A stretch of DNA of 64,000 nucleotides from Haliotis asinina (GCF_037392515.1 NC_090292.1:45869747-45933746), one strand, 5' to 3'. Counted from the stretch's first letter, positions 11,975-23,617 are shown. Notes: generated from the letters alone by a model not told the origin. Translations and numbers: made by a program.

Positions 11975-13905
11975 CGTCATCAATACGCACTCGACTGCAT
12001 GAACGCACATTGTGGACACAGCTATTACGTGTTGAATGATGAGAACTGTTACCTGACAATTAGGGTTTTACATCAGGTCTGACTGCATAAAGGCACATTG
12101 TGGACACAGTTATTACGTGTTGAATGGTGAGAACTGTTATAAGGGTAACGCTATTTTTCAGGGCATTATCATTTGCAGAAGCCCGAGGTCTTTCATTAAC
12201 TACCGGACGAAGGAGGACAGTTGAAAAGACCGAGGGCTTCTGCAAATGATAATGCCCTGAAAAACAGCGTTACCGTTATTATAGCTAAAATGAATAGAAT
12301 TTTTAATACAATAAGAATAGCGGCATCGGTTTAGAAGCGTTTACTGCCAACAACAAAGCGACGGAGGTCACTGACACACATTTTGCAAATATAGAAACGT
12401 CGTAGAACAACACAGATGACGTCACTATTGAGAGTGACGACATTCAACCTTGATCTTTGCTCATACTACCAGCCGCCATTGTTTTCAGTCATCAACAACG
12501 TTAGACTTCAAGTCGATATTTTCATTGCTGTATGTTGTCATTTATGGTACAATTGTTGTGGTTGGCACAGGCAGGAAAGTGCATAATGGCACAGGCACAT
12601 GTGACGAATGTGACCCAAATATATGGTCAATAATGAACCCAAGTTCATTCGAGCCGTAGGTGATTGAAATTCAACAGCTGAGCTACTTATGACGTCACCT
12701 AACAACGGGCTTGATAATGGCCCGTCGTCAAGCATTTTGCTGTCGTTATCAAGTTACAGTGGACCGCTCATTTCTGAAAACGAGCGGTCGTTTTCATGAT
12801 AATTCTATCCATTTTAGCTATAATACCTGACAATTAAGGTTTTACATCAAGTCTGACTGCATAAAGGCACATTGTGGACACAGTTATTACGTGTTGAATG
12901 ATGAGAACTGCTACCTGACAATTAGGGTTTTACATCAGGTCTGACTGCATAAAGGCACATTGTGGACACAGTTATTACGTGTTGATTGATGAGAACTGTT
13001 ACCTGACAATTAGGGTTTTACATCAGGTCTGACTGCATAAAGGCACATTGTGGACACAGTTATTACGTGTTGAATGGTGAGAACTGTTACCTGACAATTA
13101 GGGTTTTACATCAGGTCTGACTGCATAAAGGCACATTGTGGACACAGTTATTACGTGTTGAATGATGAGAACTGTTACCTGACGATTAGGGTTTTACATC
13201 AGGTCTGACTGCATAAAGGCACATTGTGGACACAGTTATTACGTGTTGAATGGTGAGAACTGTTACCTGACAATTAGGGTTTTACATCAGGTCTGACTGC
13301 ATAAAGGCACATTGTGGACACAGTTATTACGTGTTGAATGGTGAGAACTGTTACCTGACAATTAGGGTTTTACATCAGGTCTGACTGCATAAAGGCACAT
13401 TGTGGACACAGTTATTACGTGTTGAATGGTGAGAACTGTTACCTGACAATTAGGGTTTTACATCAGGTCTGACTGCATAAAGGCACATTGTGGACACAGT
13501 TATTACGTGTTGAATGATGAGAACTGTTACCTGACGATTAGGGTTTTACATCAGGTCTGACTGCATAAAGGCACATTGTGGACACAGTTATTACGTGTTG
13601 AATGATGAGAACTGTTACCTGACGATTAGGGTTTTACATCAGGTCTGACTGCATAAAGGCACATTGTGGACACAGTTATTACGTGTTGAATGGTGAGAAC
13701 TGGTACCTGACAATTAGGGTTTTACATCAGGTCTGACTGCATAAAGGCACATTGTGGACACAGTTATTACGTGTTGAATGATGAGAACTGTTACCTGACA
13801 ATTAGGGTTTTACATCAGGTCTGACTGCATAAAGGCACATTGTGGACACAGTTATTACGTGTTGAATGATGAGAACTGTTAACTGACAATTAGGGTTTTA
13901 CATCA
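11975..13905. repeat. 88-bp satellite array, about 14 units, interrupted
   Basis: Unit runs ACCTGACAATTAGGGTTTTA, CATCAGGTCTGACTGC, ATAAAGGCACATTGTGGACA, CAGTTATTACGTGTTGAATG, RTGAGAACTGTT. Starts at successive ACCTGACAAT motifs (12913, 13001, 13089) are exactly 88 apart. About 12 units lie right of the insertion and under two left of it. Units differ by few bases (ATGATGAG/ATGGTGAG, GACAATT/GACGATT), so the array is young or homogenised. The left edge unit is most diverged. Confidence 0.95.
12140..12823. mobile_element. Foldback (MITE-like) element inside the satellite
   Basis: Splits a satellite unit after GAACTGTTA and resumes at TACCTGACAATT, consistent with a TA target duplication (12138-12139 and 12824-12825). 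The first 137 bases form a long hairpin: GGGCATTATCATTTGCAGAA pairs with TTCTGCAAATGATAATGCCC. A second inverted pair, ATTATAGCTAAAATG near 12279 and CATTTTAGCTATAAT near 12810, brackets the rest. No transposase frame is visible, so it is non-autonomous. Confidence 0.75.
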
Positions 13906-13978
13906 AGAGACTGATAAACGTGGTGGCCATTAAGTGTATTTTCGAAACTGACAATATTCACTAAATATGTTTGCTCCA

Positions 13979-14210
13979 CCCGTGAAGGTCTACCCGGGCT
14001 AGAATAGGCCTTCAGCAACCGATGCTTGCCATTAAAGAAGACTATGCATGTCGTAAGAGGCGACTAACAGGATCAGGTGGTCGGGCGCGCTGATTTCTGT
14101 GGCACATGTCATCCGTTCCCAATTGCGCAGATCGATGCTACACTCGATTATTTACAGGCCGCCATATAGCTGGCCGATTGCTGAGTGCGGCGTAAAGCTA
14201 AACTCACTCA
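13979..14210 (+). mobile_element. SINE family A copy with internal deletion
   Basis: CCCGTGAAGGTC start and AACTCACTCA end are present. The segment between GATCGATGCT and CTCGATTATTTACAG is shortened compared with the 8028-8299 copy. It begins about 75 bases after the satellite ends. Confidence 0.85.
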
Positions 14211-14214
14211 AGGA

Positions 14215-15050
14215 ACAAGGTAACTCTATTAAGCTCGTGTTTTACGCTTCCTGGAAATTAAACAGAAGCATTGAAATGGTTTCTTTTGATCACCCGTTTA
14301 GCTGGTTGTCAACGCGAATAGCAAGAACAGTGCTGAAACGACCTGAAACAAGTTTTCTTCATGAATTCTGAAAAAGATACCACCTATTGGGCATATTGCC
14401 ATACCCAGAGCGTGTGTTGATCAAACGCAATGACAAAATACCCCAACATATTACAACTTCCATCTATTTTACTCTCACAATGGTGATGTGTGGGAGCTAT
14501 ACAACAGCAAGATCCTTGTAATCAGCGAAAGTCCTTTGTCCATAATGTGGTGATCTACCTTCAGCTGTAGCTACAGTTATGCTACGTGGTCCCCACGAGT
14601 AGCTGTGAAGTGTCCACGAGTCCTGAAGTAATTTTTATCCATCGATTTGTGTACAAAAGGACGTGATAGCTATTAAGATATTTCTGCAGGTAAAGAGAGT
14701 GTTGATTTAAATCTCAATGGCAAAAAAATAGGACGAAATTCCATTCATTTTCCTCTGGCAGTGGTGGTTTGTGTTGAAGTAACCACGTACATAAGCACAA
14801 AAGGACACAAAAGTCCGTAGTGTTAACAGAAGAGTTGGAGACTGTGGATGGCGGTGAATCCTAACAGTGTAACACGTCGCACACCGGCGAGGAGGACCCG
14901 CATCTGAAACTCCTCCCTGAACATCCCATCGACGAAAATCTGTAAACAACATTGAACTTATGCGATAAACGTCAGCATCACTATTGACAGTTGATATAAT
15001 ATACACTTGATGGTAAAAGAAACTGCAGGAGTTGAAAGGTTTCTTCCAAG
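14215..15050. other. No feature recognised
   Basis: No convincing coding sequence. A short GGTGATCTACCTTCAG block near 14545 resembles family B interior and may be a decayed fragment. Confidence 0.35.
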
Positions 15051-15053
15051 ATA

Positions 15054-15291
15054 TTGCCCCTGACGATCCGGGTTTGAATATTGGCCTTCAGTAGCCCTGA
15101 CTTGTGGTAAGAGGCGACTAACGAGATCGGGTGGTCAGATTTGCTGAAAGCGTTGATACATGTTATCTGTTCCCATTTGCTTAGATTGAAGCTCATGATG
15201 TTGATCACTGGGCTGTCTAGTTATGTACATAATGCGGTCATATGCCTAGAATACTCCTGAATGCGGCGTAAGACTAAACTCAATAACTCAC
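15054..15291 (+). mobile_element. SINE family A, diverged copy
   Basis: Retains GGCCTTCAGTAGCCC, AGAGGCGACTAACGAGATCG, GGTGGTCAG, TTGATCACTGGGCTGTCTAG and GCGGCGTAAGACTAAACTCA with many substitutions. Confidence 0.75.
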
Positions 15292-15299
15292 TTTGTTGG

Positions 15300-15550
15300 T
15301 CCCTAGTTTGGTGATCTATCGTCTGTTGGTGGCAATCTATTGCATGTGTTTATATTGTATTGTCAAATAGTGATATAAGTTAACTTTCCATTCTGGTTTT
15401 AATTCTAATGGTGATATTCTAGTTGGTTTACTGTCCGTCGACGGGTTTTTGTAATGTATTTACATTCCATTACTGTGTTAAATGTTCTCGTCACGATATG
15501 GTTGTAATATTGGCGATGTGTCTTTAAATGTTAACTCACTCACTCATCCA
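15300..15550 (+). repeat. SINE-like family B copy, 3' half
   Basis: CCTAGTTTGGTGATCTA, GTGATATTCTAGTTGGTTTA, GTCACGATATGGTTGTAATA and a final TTAACTCACTCACTC. It follows directly on a family A copy. Confidence 0.7.
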
Positions 15551-15679
15551 TGTACATTTTCTCTACTGCTTATAGTGCACTCTGATTTTAGAGCGGTAAT
15601 TCAAGAGAAGTAGAACACCGATGAAAGTATGAACAAACTTCATGACATTACGCGAACGATTGAGCTTCGACACTTTGAA

Positions 15680-15745
15680 GTGAGTGAGTTAATATTTAAC
15701 GTCACATCGGCAATATCTCGGCCATATCGTGACGAAAACAATTTA
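15680..15745 (-). repeat. SINE-like family B tail
   Basis: AGTGAGTGAGTTAATATTTA, ACGTCACATCGGCAATAT and CGGCCATATCGTGACGA: only the tail end is present. It abuts the LINE fragment to its right. Confidence 0.6.
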
Positions 15746-15749
15746 CACT

Positions 15750-16025
15750 ATCAAAAAGGAAAATTGAAAGCACTTTATTCAATAAAATTCTTTTACGGAA
15801 AACACCAATCGTATTTACGTCAATTGAGGAAGTTTTCCATCGACAAAACTCGCAAACTAATGCGAAACTTCTATACCAAACCTTTATCCAGAGTATTTTA
15901 ACTTACAACTTTATATGCTGGTATGGAAACCTGTCGGCGCAAAACAAAAACAATTTTTTCAAAATTGTTAATACCGCCAGCAAAATATCTGGAATTCCTT
16001 TACAACCTCTTAGTGTAGTTTTCGA
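15750..16025 (+). pseudogene. LINE reverse transcriptase C-terminal fragment (L2/Rex-like)
   Basis: Across two frames the translation reads YLRQLRKFSIDKTRKLM, then QSILTYNFICWYGNL, then KIVNTASKISGIPLQ. This is the thumb region typical of LINEs of the L2/CR1/Rex type (RLRxF, SILTYxFICWYG, NKxxKIVNxASKI). A frameshift near 15890 breaks it. It is a different lineage from the LINE at 48.8 kb. Confidence 0.65.
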
Positions 16026-16069
16026 ACAATAGAACAATAGTAAAGATCAATAGTAAAGATCAATAATAT

Positions 16070-16460
16070 TACAAGATATAAAAACTGTTGACGATGAACA
16101 GTAAAACTAGTGTATCACAGATGGAGATATAAAACTAAGCATGGAATTAAAAATATATACCAAAATGCTAGACAATACAATACAAGAATGGGCTAGAAAT
16201 CCCCAGCAAATCCCCAGCAAATGAAGGTTCATCACCCTACAAAGGACCATAGGATTTACAGTACCTTTGCTACCTACATGGAGCCTAGTTTGATTCACAC
16301 CATCCCTTCAGTTACTGGTGATCATAAGAAATGTAGACAAAATAATAACTAGAATACTACTTTTAAAAACCCACGTAAGTTGAAATTGACTTAGAAAATT
16401 TTGAGACTTGCGTACCCTCTCAGGAGGACAAACATTTCACGGACCCTTTTGATGGAAGAG
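16070..16460 (-). repeat. SINE-like family B, long-form 5' part
   Basis: Minus orientation: AGTAAAACTAGTGTATCACA, ATCACCCTACAAAGGACC, ACCATCCCTTCAGTTACTGG and CTCAGGAGGACAAAC match the reverse of 46435-46700. Confidence 0.6.
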
Positions 16461-16479
16461 TGGCTTTGACGTGTATCAC

Positions 16480-16677
16480 TTCAGTAACACTATAACGTGA
16501 CAACAGTAGGACAGTCATATTTGATAGCATCTGTGATAATCTAGTACTTTAACTGTCCTTTGATGGTAGCATTTTACGTTCTCAATTTATTAATTTTAAT
16601 ATTGATATAAATTAAATTGTTCTCGTCATGACATGGCTGCAATATTGCCAATGTGATGTTAAATATTAACTCACTCT
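16480..16677 (+). repeat. SINE-like family B, 3' part
   Basis: Plus orientation tail: AACTGTCCTTTGATGG, ATGGCTGCAATATTGCCAAT and TTAAATATTAACTCACTC. With the preceding minus copy it forms an inverted pair. Confidence 0.6.
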
Positions 16678-16705
16678 CCATAGTTATTATTATGAGTTAA
16701 GCTAC

Positions 16706-16908
16706 CCAGCTTAAAGGATGTGTTAGTTATCTCGATGTCAAGTTCGTAGTTGCTGTTCTCCCCATCGATGTGTTGTTGGCCAACCTCCTCCTCTCCAAAA
16801 CATCCCTTTCGCCTCGTGTTGAAAGCCAGTTTGGGTGGTGTATAGTTCCATCGGAGAGACAGGCTGATTGCACCGTCATTGTTAGGCATTTCAAAACGGA
16901 CCCTGTTC
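16706..16908 (-). CDS. Orphan galectin-like exon
   Basis: An acceptor (ACTTACAG, exon from 16908) opens a 67-codon frame: NRVRFEMPNNDG, then AISLSLRW, then KLAFNTRRKGCFGEEE, then YELDIEI and TSFK. It aligns without large gaps to exon 4 of the PAN-galectin-like gene (VSLRLWN, VVFNTRLKGRYGTEK, FVVDVKI, FQ) and has nearly the same length (203 against 202 bases). The donor expected after FK is missing; a GT lies four bases further on, which would change the phase. Neighbouring exons were not found, and the 3' side is a family B repeat. It may be part of an unassembled gene or a decaying duplicate. Galectin assignment is moderate. Confidence 0.45.
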
Positions 16909-17159
16909 CTGTAAGTACATCAAAAAGAACTATACTCGTATGACATCATGTTGCCATGACATTCTTGTGTACTGCTGAATAGCTGACGTGTTTGGATATA
17001 TCTATCTATGCCTGTTGTTTCTTGCCATGAACAGTAAATAGTAACGTAAAGTTGAAGTACTGCCGTGTTTAAATGTTTGTCATCTGTTCTGACGTCGTCG
17101 TTTACTACCGTGTAGTTGACGTATGGATGCTAGCTTTGTTATCTATAGTATAATGTGCG

Positions 17160-17600
17160 AGGGAGTTTTATATCGGCAATATTACAGCCATATCTACTGT
17201 ATAGTTGACACACTGTATATAATTGTAGGTAAATATAATTGTAGGTAAATTATGAAACCCTGACAGCGAAGGGCGGTAAAGCAACTACTTTATCACAGAT
17301 GTAAACTTAAAATAGTAGTTATAAAAATTCAAAGTACATTATGAAAACACGCTGTGTATTGACAACAGTGAAGGTAGATCATCTTACTAGGGACCACGGG
17401 GACTTACAGTTCATGTGCTTCCTTCATGGATCCTAGTGGGATTTACAACATCCCATCAGCTGCTGGCGAATGTAGTAAAATTTGGATTAAACTAACACAT
17501 ACGCTATGATTAAGATAGTAGTATGTGCAAATTAACTTTGAATGTTTTGGGAATTAGGTACCCTCGAAGGAGGACAGTACTTGTACAACACTTGAACCCC
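17160..17600 (-). repeat. SINE-like family B long copy
   Basis: TATCGGCAATATTACAGCCATA at the left, then GCGGTAAAGCAACTACTTTA, AGATCATCTTACTAGGGACC, CATCCCATCAGCTGCTGGCG and CCTCGAAGGAGGACAG. Contains a 16-bp local duplication of ATAATTGTAGGTAAAT near 17220. Confidence 0.7.
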
Positions 17601-18220
17601 CTTCGTGGGTACAACCACTAACAATCTCCGTTACAAATCTAAACTTCCATTCATAAAATATGTAGATTACTGATTATTAAATTATTATTGATTATTATTA
17701 TTATTATTATTATTATATTACTAAATATTACTGATCATATATCAGTACGTATCAAATGATTCAATAATTAAACGATAATTAGAAAGATCCTTCAGTGTTT
17801 TGACATTTTTCCAGTCACAGAAAGAGAAGTGGTAATCTGGAAATATTTACCGCCATAGTACTGCCATTGAATCTCAGAATTGCCGTCGAATCTCAGAATT
17901 GCCATCACTGCTGGAGTCAAAAGCTTCAAGGTCATCATGTGGAAAACTGCCCATATGCAATACGAACGGTCTTAGATAGATGTGTATATATATGTTTTCC
18001 ATGGTAACATGTTCTTGGATGTTGGCCAAATCAAATCATCTTAACATTTACTGCACCATTATAGCGAAAGCATCAAGTATCATTGAGGAAGCATCTCGCA
18101 TTGTACTTTCCGGGTTTGTTACTACATCATGAATCGGCGATTCTTACATGGATACGAGCTTTCAGCAACAACAGTCTCTCAACCAAAATAACGAATATCG
18201 TCCAGTTACTCGATTAATAT
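17600..18220. other. No gene; (ATT)n microsatellite near 17690
   Basis: Nine or so ATT repeats at 17685-17715. A 19-base local duplication (AATTCTGAGATTC context) lies near 17870-17905. No supported exon. Confidence 0.45.
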
Positions 18221-18224
18221 TGGT

Positions 18225-18556
18225 TTAAACTCAGCACATCGGTCGGGAGGGTGGTGTCAAACCAGCTTGAGTCCATGCAGGTAGCAACAGTAATTTATGT
18301 CTCCACGGTCCTTATGAGGTCATCTACTTTCAGTTGTTGGTGATGTGTAAGCCCGTGTTGTATTTCGTTTTGTCCAATTAGTGCTATTAGTTTTATAGTT
18401 CCACACTAGTTTTGATTGTAACTGTAATATTCAACTGTATTACTGTCCTTTGACAACAGAATTTGATATATACATATTCCATTTCAATATGAACCATGTT
18501 CTTGTCACGAAGTGGCTCAAACTTGACGAAGTGACGTTAACTATTAACTCACTCAG
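18225..18556 (+). repeat. SINE-like family B copy
   Basis: ATCGGTCGGGAGGGTGGTGT, CTTATGAGGTCATCTACTTT, GTCCTTTGACAACAGAATTT, and the tail TTAACTATTAACTCACTCAG. The tail is incorporated in the 149-bp triplication that follows. Confidence 0.7.
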
Positions 18557-18960
18557 TCGATTCTTGAAGAAGACATATATGTGTATAACGTAAATCGTTC
18601 CTGGCAACGTCAAAAATAAAAAATGTAAAATGACAAAATGAGTGGTGCTTCATTTGCAGAGTTTTTATATCCTTCTGAGATGAACTTAATTATTAACTCA
18701 CTCAGTCGATTCTTGAAGAAGACATATATGTGTATAACGTAAATCGTTCCTGGCAACGTCAAAAATAAAAAATGTAAAATGACAAAATGAGTGGTGCTTC
18801 ATTTGCAGAGTTTTTATATCCTTCTGAGATGAACTTAATTATTAACTCATTCAGTCGATTCTTGAAGAAGACATATATGTGTATAACGTAAATCGTTCCT
18901 GGCAACGTCAAAAATGTAAAATGATAAAATGAGCGGTGCTTCATGAGCAGAGTTTTCTAT
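18554..18960. repeat. 149-bp unit in three tandem copies
   Basis: CAGTCGATTCTTGAAGAAGA occurs at 18554, 18703 and 18852, exactly 149 apart. Each unit ends with TTAATTATTAACTCACTCAG, i.e. the family B tail was copied along with flanking DNA. The third copy is shortened (loss of ATAAAAA) and most diverged. Confidence 0.9.
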
Positions 18961-19004
18961 ATCTTTCAGAGATGAACTTTGTTTTATTTAATGCAAGAAT
19001 TCCC

Positions 19005-19215
19005 CCAAAGGGGGTTGAAGCATTGTAAAATTATTGTCCTCCTGTGAGGGAACGTAAGTCCGGACACATTTAAAGTATATTTAAATTTCCCAAACTTTTT
19101 AAACGTAGTATACAAGTTGTTTTAATTTTGGCTGACATTTCCCACAATCGCCAGCAGCTGAAGGGATGGTGTAAATCCAACTAGGGTCCAAGCAGGTAGC
19201 AAAGGTACTGTATCA
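19005..19215 (+). repeat. SINE-like family B, 5' end only
   Basis: CCCCAAAGGGGGTTGAAGCA, TCCTCCTGTGAGGGAACGTA and CAGCAGCTGAAGGGATGGTG match the first 200 bases of the 46435 copy. It stops at GGTAGCAAAGGTACTG. Confidence 0.65.
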
Positions 19216-19219
19216 TGAG

Positions 19220-20705
19220 GTTATCACTGACCCCACCAAAACCTCCCGAGTGCAAACCTAAACGACTTGGTGAGTTGGTGCACAGACTCTGCCACGGTGA
19301 CTTAATTGGATGTGTGTGCTGGCAGTTTGTTGTCCCTTTCAGAGGGATCGAATCCCGTATTAGATGGCAAATATTTCATTTGACCCCTTTTTGAAAGACG
19401 TCGTAAAGTCTCGCGGGTGTCTGAAAGGGTTAGGTAGCTGAAATGTGTGTTTGTAATTCAATTTCAAACAAATGCCTTAATCAAATGACAGCTGAGACTC
19501 ATGGGACACAAATCTCTTCGGAACATGTATTTTATAAACAACATGAAATACTTAAATACTTAAGAAATGCAGTCCGCTGAGCCACCATGTATAGTGTAAT
19601 GAAATACACTTATACCCTGAACTGTTATAAGTAAAATACGAGGACGTTCCGTAGTTGCAACAGTGTCAGTTTACACTTATCAGAGATGTACTCTGAAAGT
19701 GATCATGCCAACAATGGCTAAATGGGTTAGATCGCTAACTTTAAGTCGAACTAAGTGTCTGATAGTTTCTATTTTGAGGAGGAAGTATAATCTCTCACAA
19801 TGGCACCTTGATGTCACATCACAGAACACAGAACACGACTGGAACACTCAGCTGATGTTTACTAGCATCTCTTTATTTCATCAGATATATTTTCGGAGTC
19901 AGTGAAATCAGTCGTACCAGTATCCTAATCCGGACCTTCATGGTCTTTTCGGCGTTTGGTGTACCACCATAGGGTTAATTAAATATGACATATCATTGTA
20001 TTTTTCATTTTTTTTTTTTTTTGCTATTTTATGATATGTGAATGAATTTATGTATCGTTTGGATGTGGTTCGACGGTATTGGTGTTACATCTAAGCACGT
20101 CACGATATGGCAGAGATATTGCCGATATGACGTTAAATATTAACTCACCCACTTCACAAATCAATACCAGTTACTTCTAAGATATAACCTATTTACGGTA
20201 TAAAAGGAGTGACAGTATGAATTCAAAAGTAATGCAACAAGAGAGAGTGTTGTTCACTGGATTTAATAAACAATCTGTCATTGTAAGAGGTCTTCTGATA
20301 TCAGTGTTTAGTTCAACCGTGGATTTTACAGACGATCATTGCTTAACACAAAACATTTATCAATGTCAGCCAAACACCCTTCACGTAAACCACTTCACAG
20401 CTAACTAGTGCCCACACTTGTAAACTGGCAATGACGCCGAATGTGTTCATGGTCCTTGCATCGCAAAGAGGGTCAGTTTTTGTGTAGACATTGTCTTCCT
20501 GAAGTTTGGACTCTTTAATCCGTGTCACTCATTGAGTAAATGTTGTAAATGTTGTATAAGCAATATTGGATCACTCGGATTTTTTCACTTACATGCATTA
20601 TTCAAGTACATGTATTCATGCTGCATTTAACACAAACTTTGTTCTTTAGCGTTAAAATTCTACGACCTTTTCACGAAATGAGAAATTTGAACTTCCTTAT
20701 ACACA
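19220..20705. other. No gene; isolated repeat tail near 20095
   Basis: A family B tail (CACGATATGGCAGAGATATT, TTAAATATTAACTCACCCAC) lies at 20095-20152. A polymerase III B-box-like GATCGAATCCCG lies near 19347. A 16-T run lies at 20008. No supported exon. Confidence 0.4.
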
Positions 20706-20710
20706 TGTAT

Positions 20711-22560
20711 CACGAGGAATAGGTATCTCGAATATTGGAACATTCTGATACAAATGTTTTATACAGCACGAGAAATAGGAATCTCACATATTGAAACATT
20801 CTGATACAAATGTTTTATACAGCACGAGAAATAGGTATCTCACATATTGAAACATTCTGATACAAATGTTTTATACAGCACGAGGAATAGGTATCTCGCA
20901 TATTGGAACATTCTGATACAAATGTTTTATACAGCACGAGGAATAGGTATCTCATATATTGAAACATTCTGATACAAATGTTTTATACAGCACGAGGAAT
21001 AGGTATCTCACATGTTGGAACATTCTGATACAAATGTTTTATACAGCACGAGAAATAGGTATCTCACATATTGGAACATTCTGATACAAATGTTTTATAC
21101 AGCACGAGGAATAGGTATCTCACATAATGGAACATTCTGATACAAATGTTTTATACAGCACGAGGAATAGGTATCACACATATTGGAACATTCTGATACT
21201 AATGTTTTATACAGCACGAGGAATAGGTATCTCGCATATTGGAACATTCTGATACAAATGTTTTATACAACACGAGGAAAAGGTATCTCGCATATTGGAA
21301 CATTCTGATACAAATGTTTTATACAGCACGAGGAACAGGTATCTCGCATATTGGAACATTCTGATACAAATGTTTTATACAGCACGAGAAATAGGTATCA
21401 CACATATTGGAACATTCTGATACTAATGTTTTATACAGCACGAGGAATAGGTATCTCGCATATTGGAACATTCTGATACAAATGTTTTATACAACACGAG
21501 GAAAAGGTATCTCGCATATTGGAACATTCTGATACAAATGTTTTATACAGCACGAGGAACAGGTATCTCGCATATTGGAACATTCTGATACAAATGTTTT
21601 ATACAGCACGAGAAATAGGTATCTCACATATTGGAACATTCTGATACAAATGTTTTATACAGCACGAGGAATAGGTATCTCGAATATTGGAACATTCTGA
21701 TACAAATGTTTTATACAGCACGAGGAATAGGTATCTCACATATTGGAACATTCTGATACAAATGTTTTATACAGCACGAGGAATAGGTATCTCGCATATT
21801 GGAACATTCTGATACAAATGTTTTATACAGCACGAGGAATAGGTATCTCGCATATTGGAACATTCTGATACAAATGTTTTATACAGCACGAGAAATAGGT
21901 ATCTCACATATTGGAACATTCTGATACAAATGTTTTATACAGCACGAGGAATAGGTATCTCGAATATTGGAACATTCTGATACAAATGTTTTATACAGCA
22001 CGAGGAATAGGTATATCGCGTATTGGAACATTCTGATACAAATGTTTTATACAGCACGAGGAATAGGTATCTCACATATTGGAACATTCTGATACAAATG
22101 TTTTATACAGCACGAGGAATAGGTATCACACATATTGGAACATTCTGATACAAATGTTTTATACAGCACGAGGAATAGGTATCTCGCATATTGGAACATT
22201 CTGATACAAATGTTTTATACAGCACGAGAAATAGGTATCTCACATATTGGAACATTCTGATACAAATGTTTTATACAGCACGAGGAATAGGTATCACACA
22301 TATTGGAACATTCTGATACAAATGTTTTATACAGCACGAGGAATAGGTATCTCGCGTATTGGAACATTCTGATACAAATGTTTATACAGCACGAGGAATA
22401 GGTATCTCGAATATTGGAACATTCTGAGACAAATGTTTTATACAGCACGAGGAATAAGTATCTCGCGTATTGGAACATTCTGATACAAATGTTTTATACA
22501 GCACGAGGAACAGGTATCTCGCATATTGGAATATTCTGATGCCTATTCCTCGTGCTGTTT
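20711..22560. repeat. 56-bp satellite array, about 33 units
   Basis: Unit: CACGAGGAATAGGTATCTCG, CATATTGGAACATTCTGATA, CAAATGTTTTATACAG. Units are close to identical with shared variants. A four-unit block (224 bp, marked by GTATCACACA at 21171 and 21395) is repeated, so there is higher-order structure. One unit near 22380 lacks a T. At the right edge (22536-22573) an inverted piece appears: CCTATTCCTCGTGCTG then AAAACATTTGTATC. Frames through it are repeat translations, not genes. Confidence 0.95.
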
Positions 22561-22599
22561 AAAACATTTGTATCTCGCATTTTGGAACATTCTGAAACA

Positions 22600-22930
22600 A
22601 ATCGTTCATACACCACGATGACCTAGATGTCTCGATTATTTGAACCATCTGCTCTAAATCTATAATATACCATGAAGAACTAGCTATCTCGCATATTGAA
22701 CATTCAGATACATATCTATAATATACCATGAAGAACTAGATATCTCGCATATTGGACATTCAGATACACATCTATAATATACCATGAAGAACTAGCTATC
22801 TCGCATATTGAACATTCAGATACATATCTATAATATACCACGAAGAACTAGCTATCTCGCACATTGAACATTCAGATGCATATCTATCACAGACCATGAG
22901 GAAGTACACATGTCGCATTTTGAATATTCT
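22600..22930. repeat. Diverged sister array of the 56-bp satellite
   Basis: About five units of GAACTAGCTATCTCGCATAT, TGAACATTCAGATACATATC, TATAATATACCATGAA; the unit is again 56 bases. TCTCGCATATTG and ACATTC are shared with the main array, showing common descent. Confidence 0.85.
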
Positions 22931-22937
22931 GGTAAAC

Positions 22938-23032
22938 ATCCCGTTAGTCGCCTCTTACGACAAGCATAGTCGCCTTTTATGGTAAGAATGGGTTGCTGAA
23001 GGCCTACTCTTCCCCGGACCTTCATGGCTCTA
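22938..23032 (-). mobile_element. SINE family A, 5' third only
   Basis: Minus orientation: CCCGTTAGTCGCCTCTTACG, ACAAGCATAGTCGCC, GGGTTGCTGAAGGCC and CCGGACCTTCATGG. It directly abuts the last sister-satellite unit. Confidence 0.8.
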
Positions 23033-23617
23033 CTTTACCCGAAAACTACAAGTACTGTCTTCTTATTTGGCATGATGCATTAAGATTGTTCTATTATTTT
23101 GAGTTTTTAATTTCATGAATGATGATTTAATAACTAAAGCGTTGTCCACATAAGCTATTATTTTGAAGTTCAAATCATAATTTACAATGGCAGACCAATT
23201 ATCATGCGTCATGCGAAATTAGAAAACGTGTGTACATGTAGTTTTCTTCAACAAAGTGACCAAACATGGCCCATTTTTCTGTCAGACTATAGTTAATCAC
23301 CTAGTACGTGCACGTGCTTCTCTTGCTGGTAGTAAAACATTCCGTGGAGGTGATCAATTATTGAATTCCGAACAACCTTCAGCAAGAAGCCTTGTCAAGA
23401 AACAAGACTTTGACACATATGATAAAAAATCTCCTCTGTAAGGATGAGAATGAACACGATATATCGATTCACCTTCTACTGTGATGCATATGATAAAATT
23501 CCCATTTGCTATAAGGATAAGACGATATCCAGATATATCAATTTACGTCCTGCTGTGATACATATGACACAATTCCTCTGTGTTTATCCCGAAGATTATG
23601 CTGAAATAGTTGAGTAG
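23033..23617. other. 3' flank of gene A, no feature
   Basis: A local duplication of GATAAAATTCC/GATACATATGACACAATTCC-type sequence around 23430-23580. No canonical AATAAA for gene A is visible here. Confidence 0.35.

Noticed and set aside
12051..13905. Telomere-like TTAGGG motifs in the 88-bp satellite
   Set aside because: TTAGGG occurs once per unit in a larger sequence (AATTAGGGTTTT); there is no TTAGGG tandem run.
22215..22478. Open minus-strand frame giving a repeated Phe/Tyr/Leu protein
   Set aside because: It is the translation of the 56-bp satellite; copies shift frame at every unit and the frame exists only because one unit lacks a base.
20711..22560. A CRISPR array
   Set aside because: Units are contiguous with no unique spacers, and the context is an animal genome; it is a satellite.
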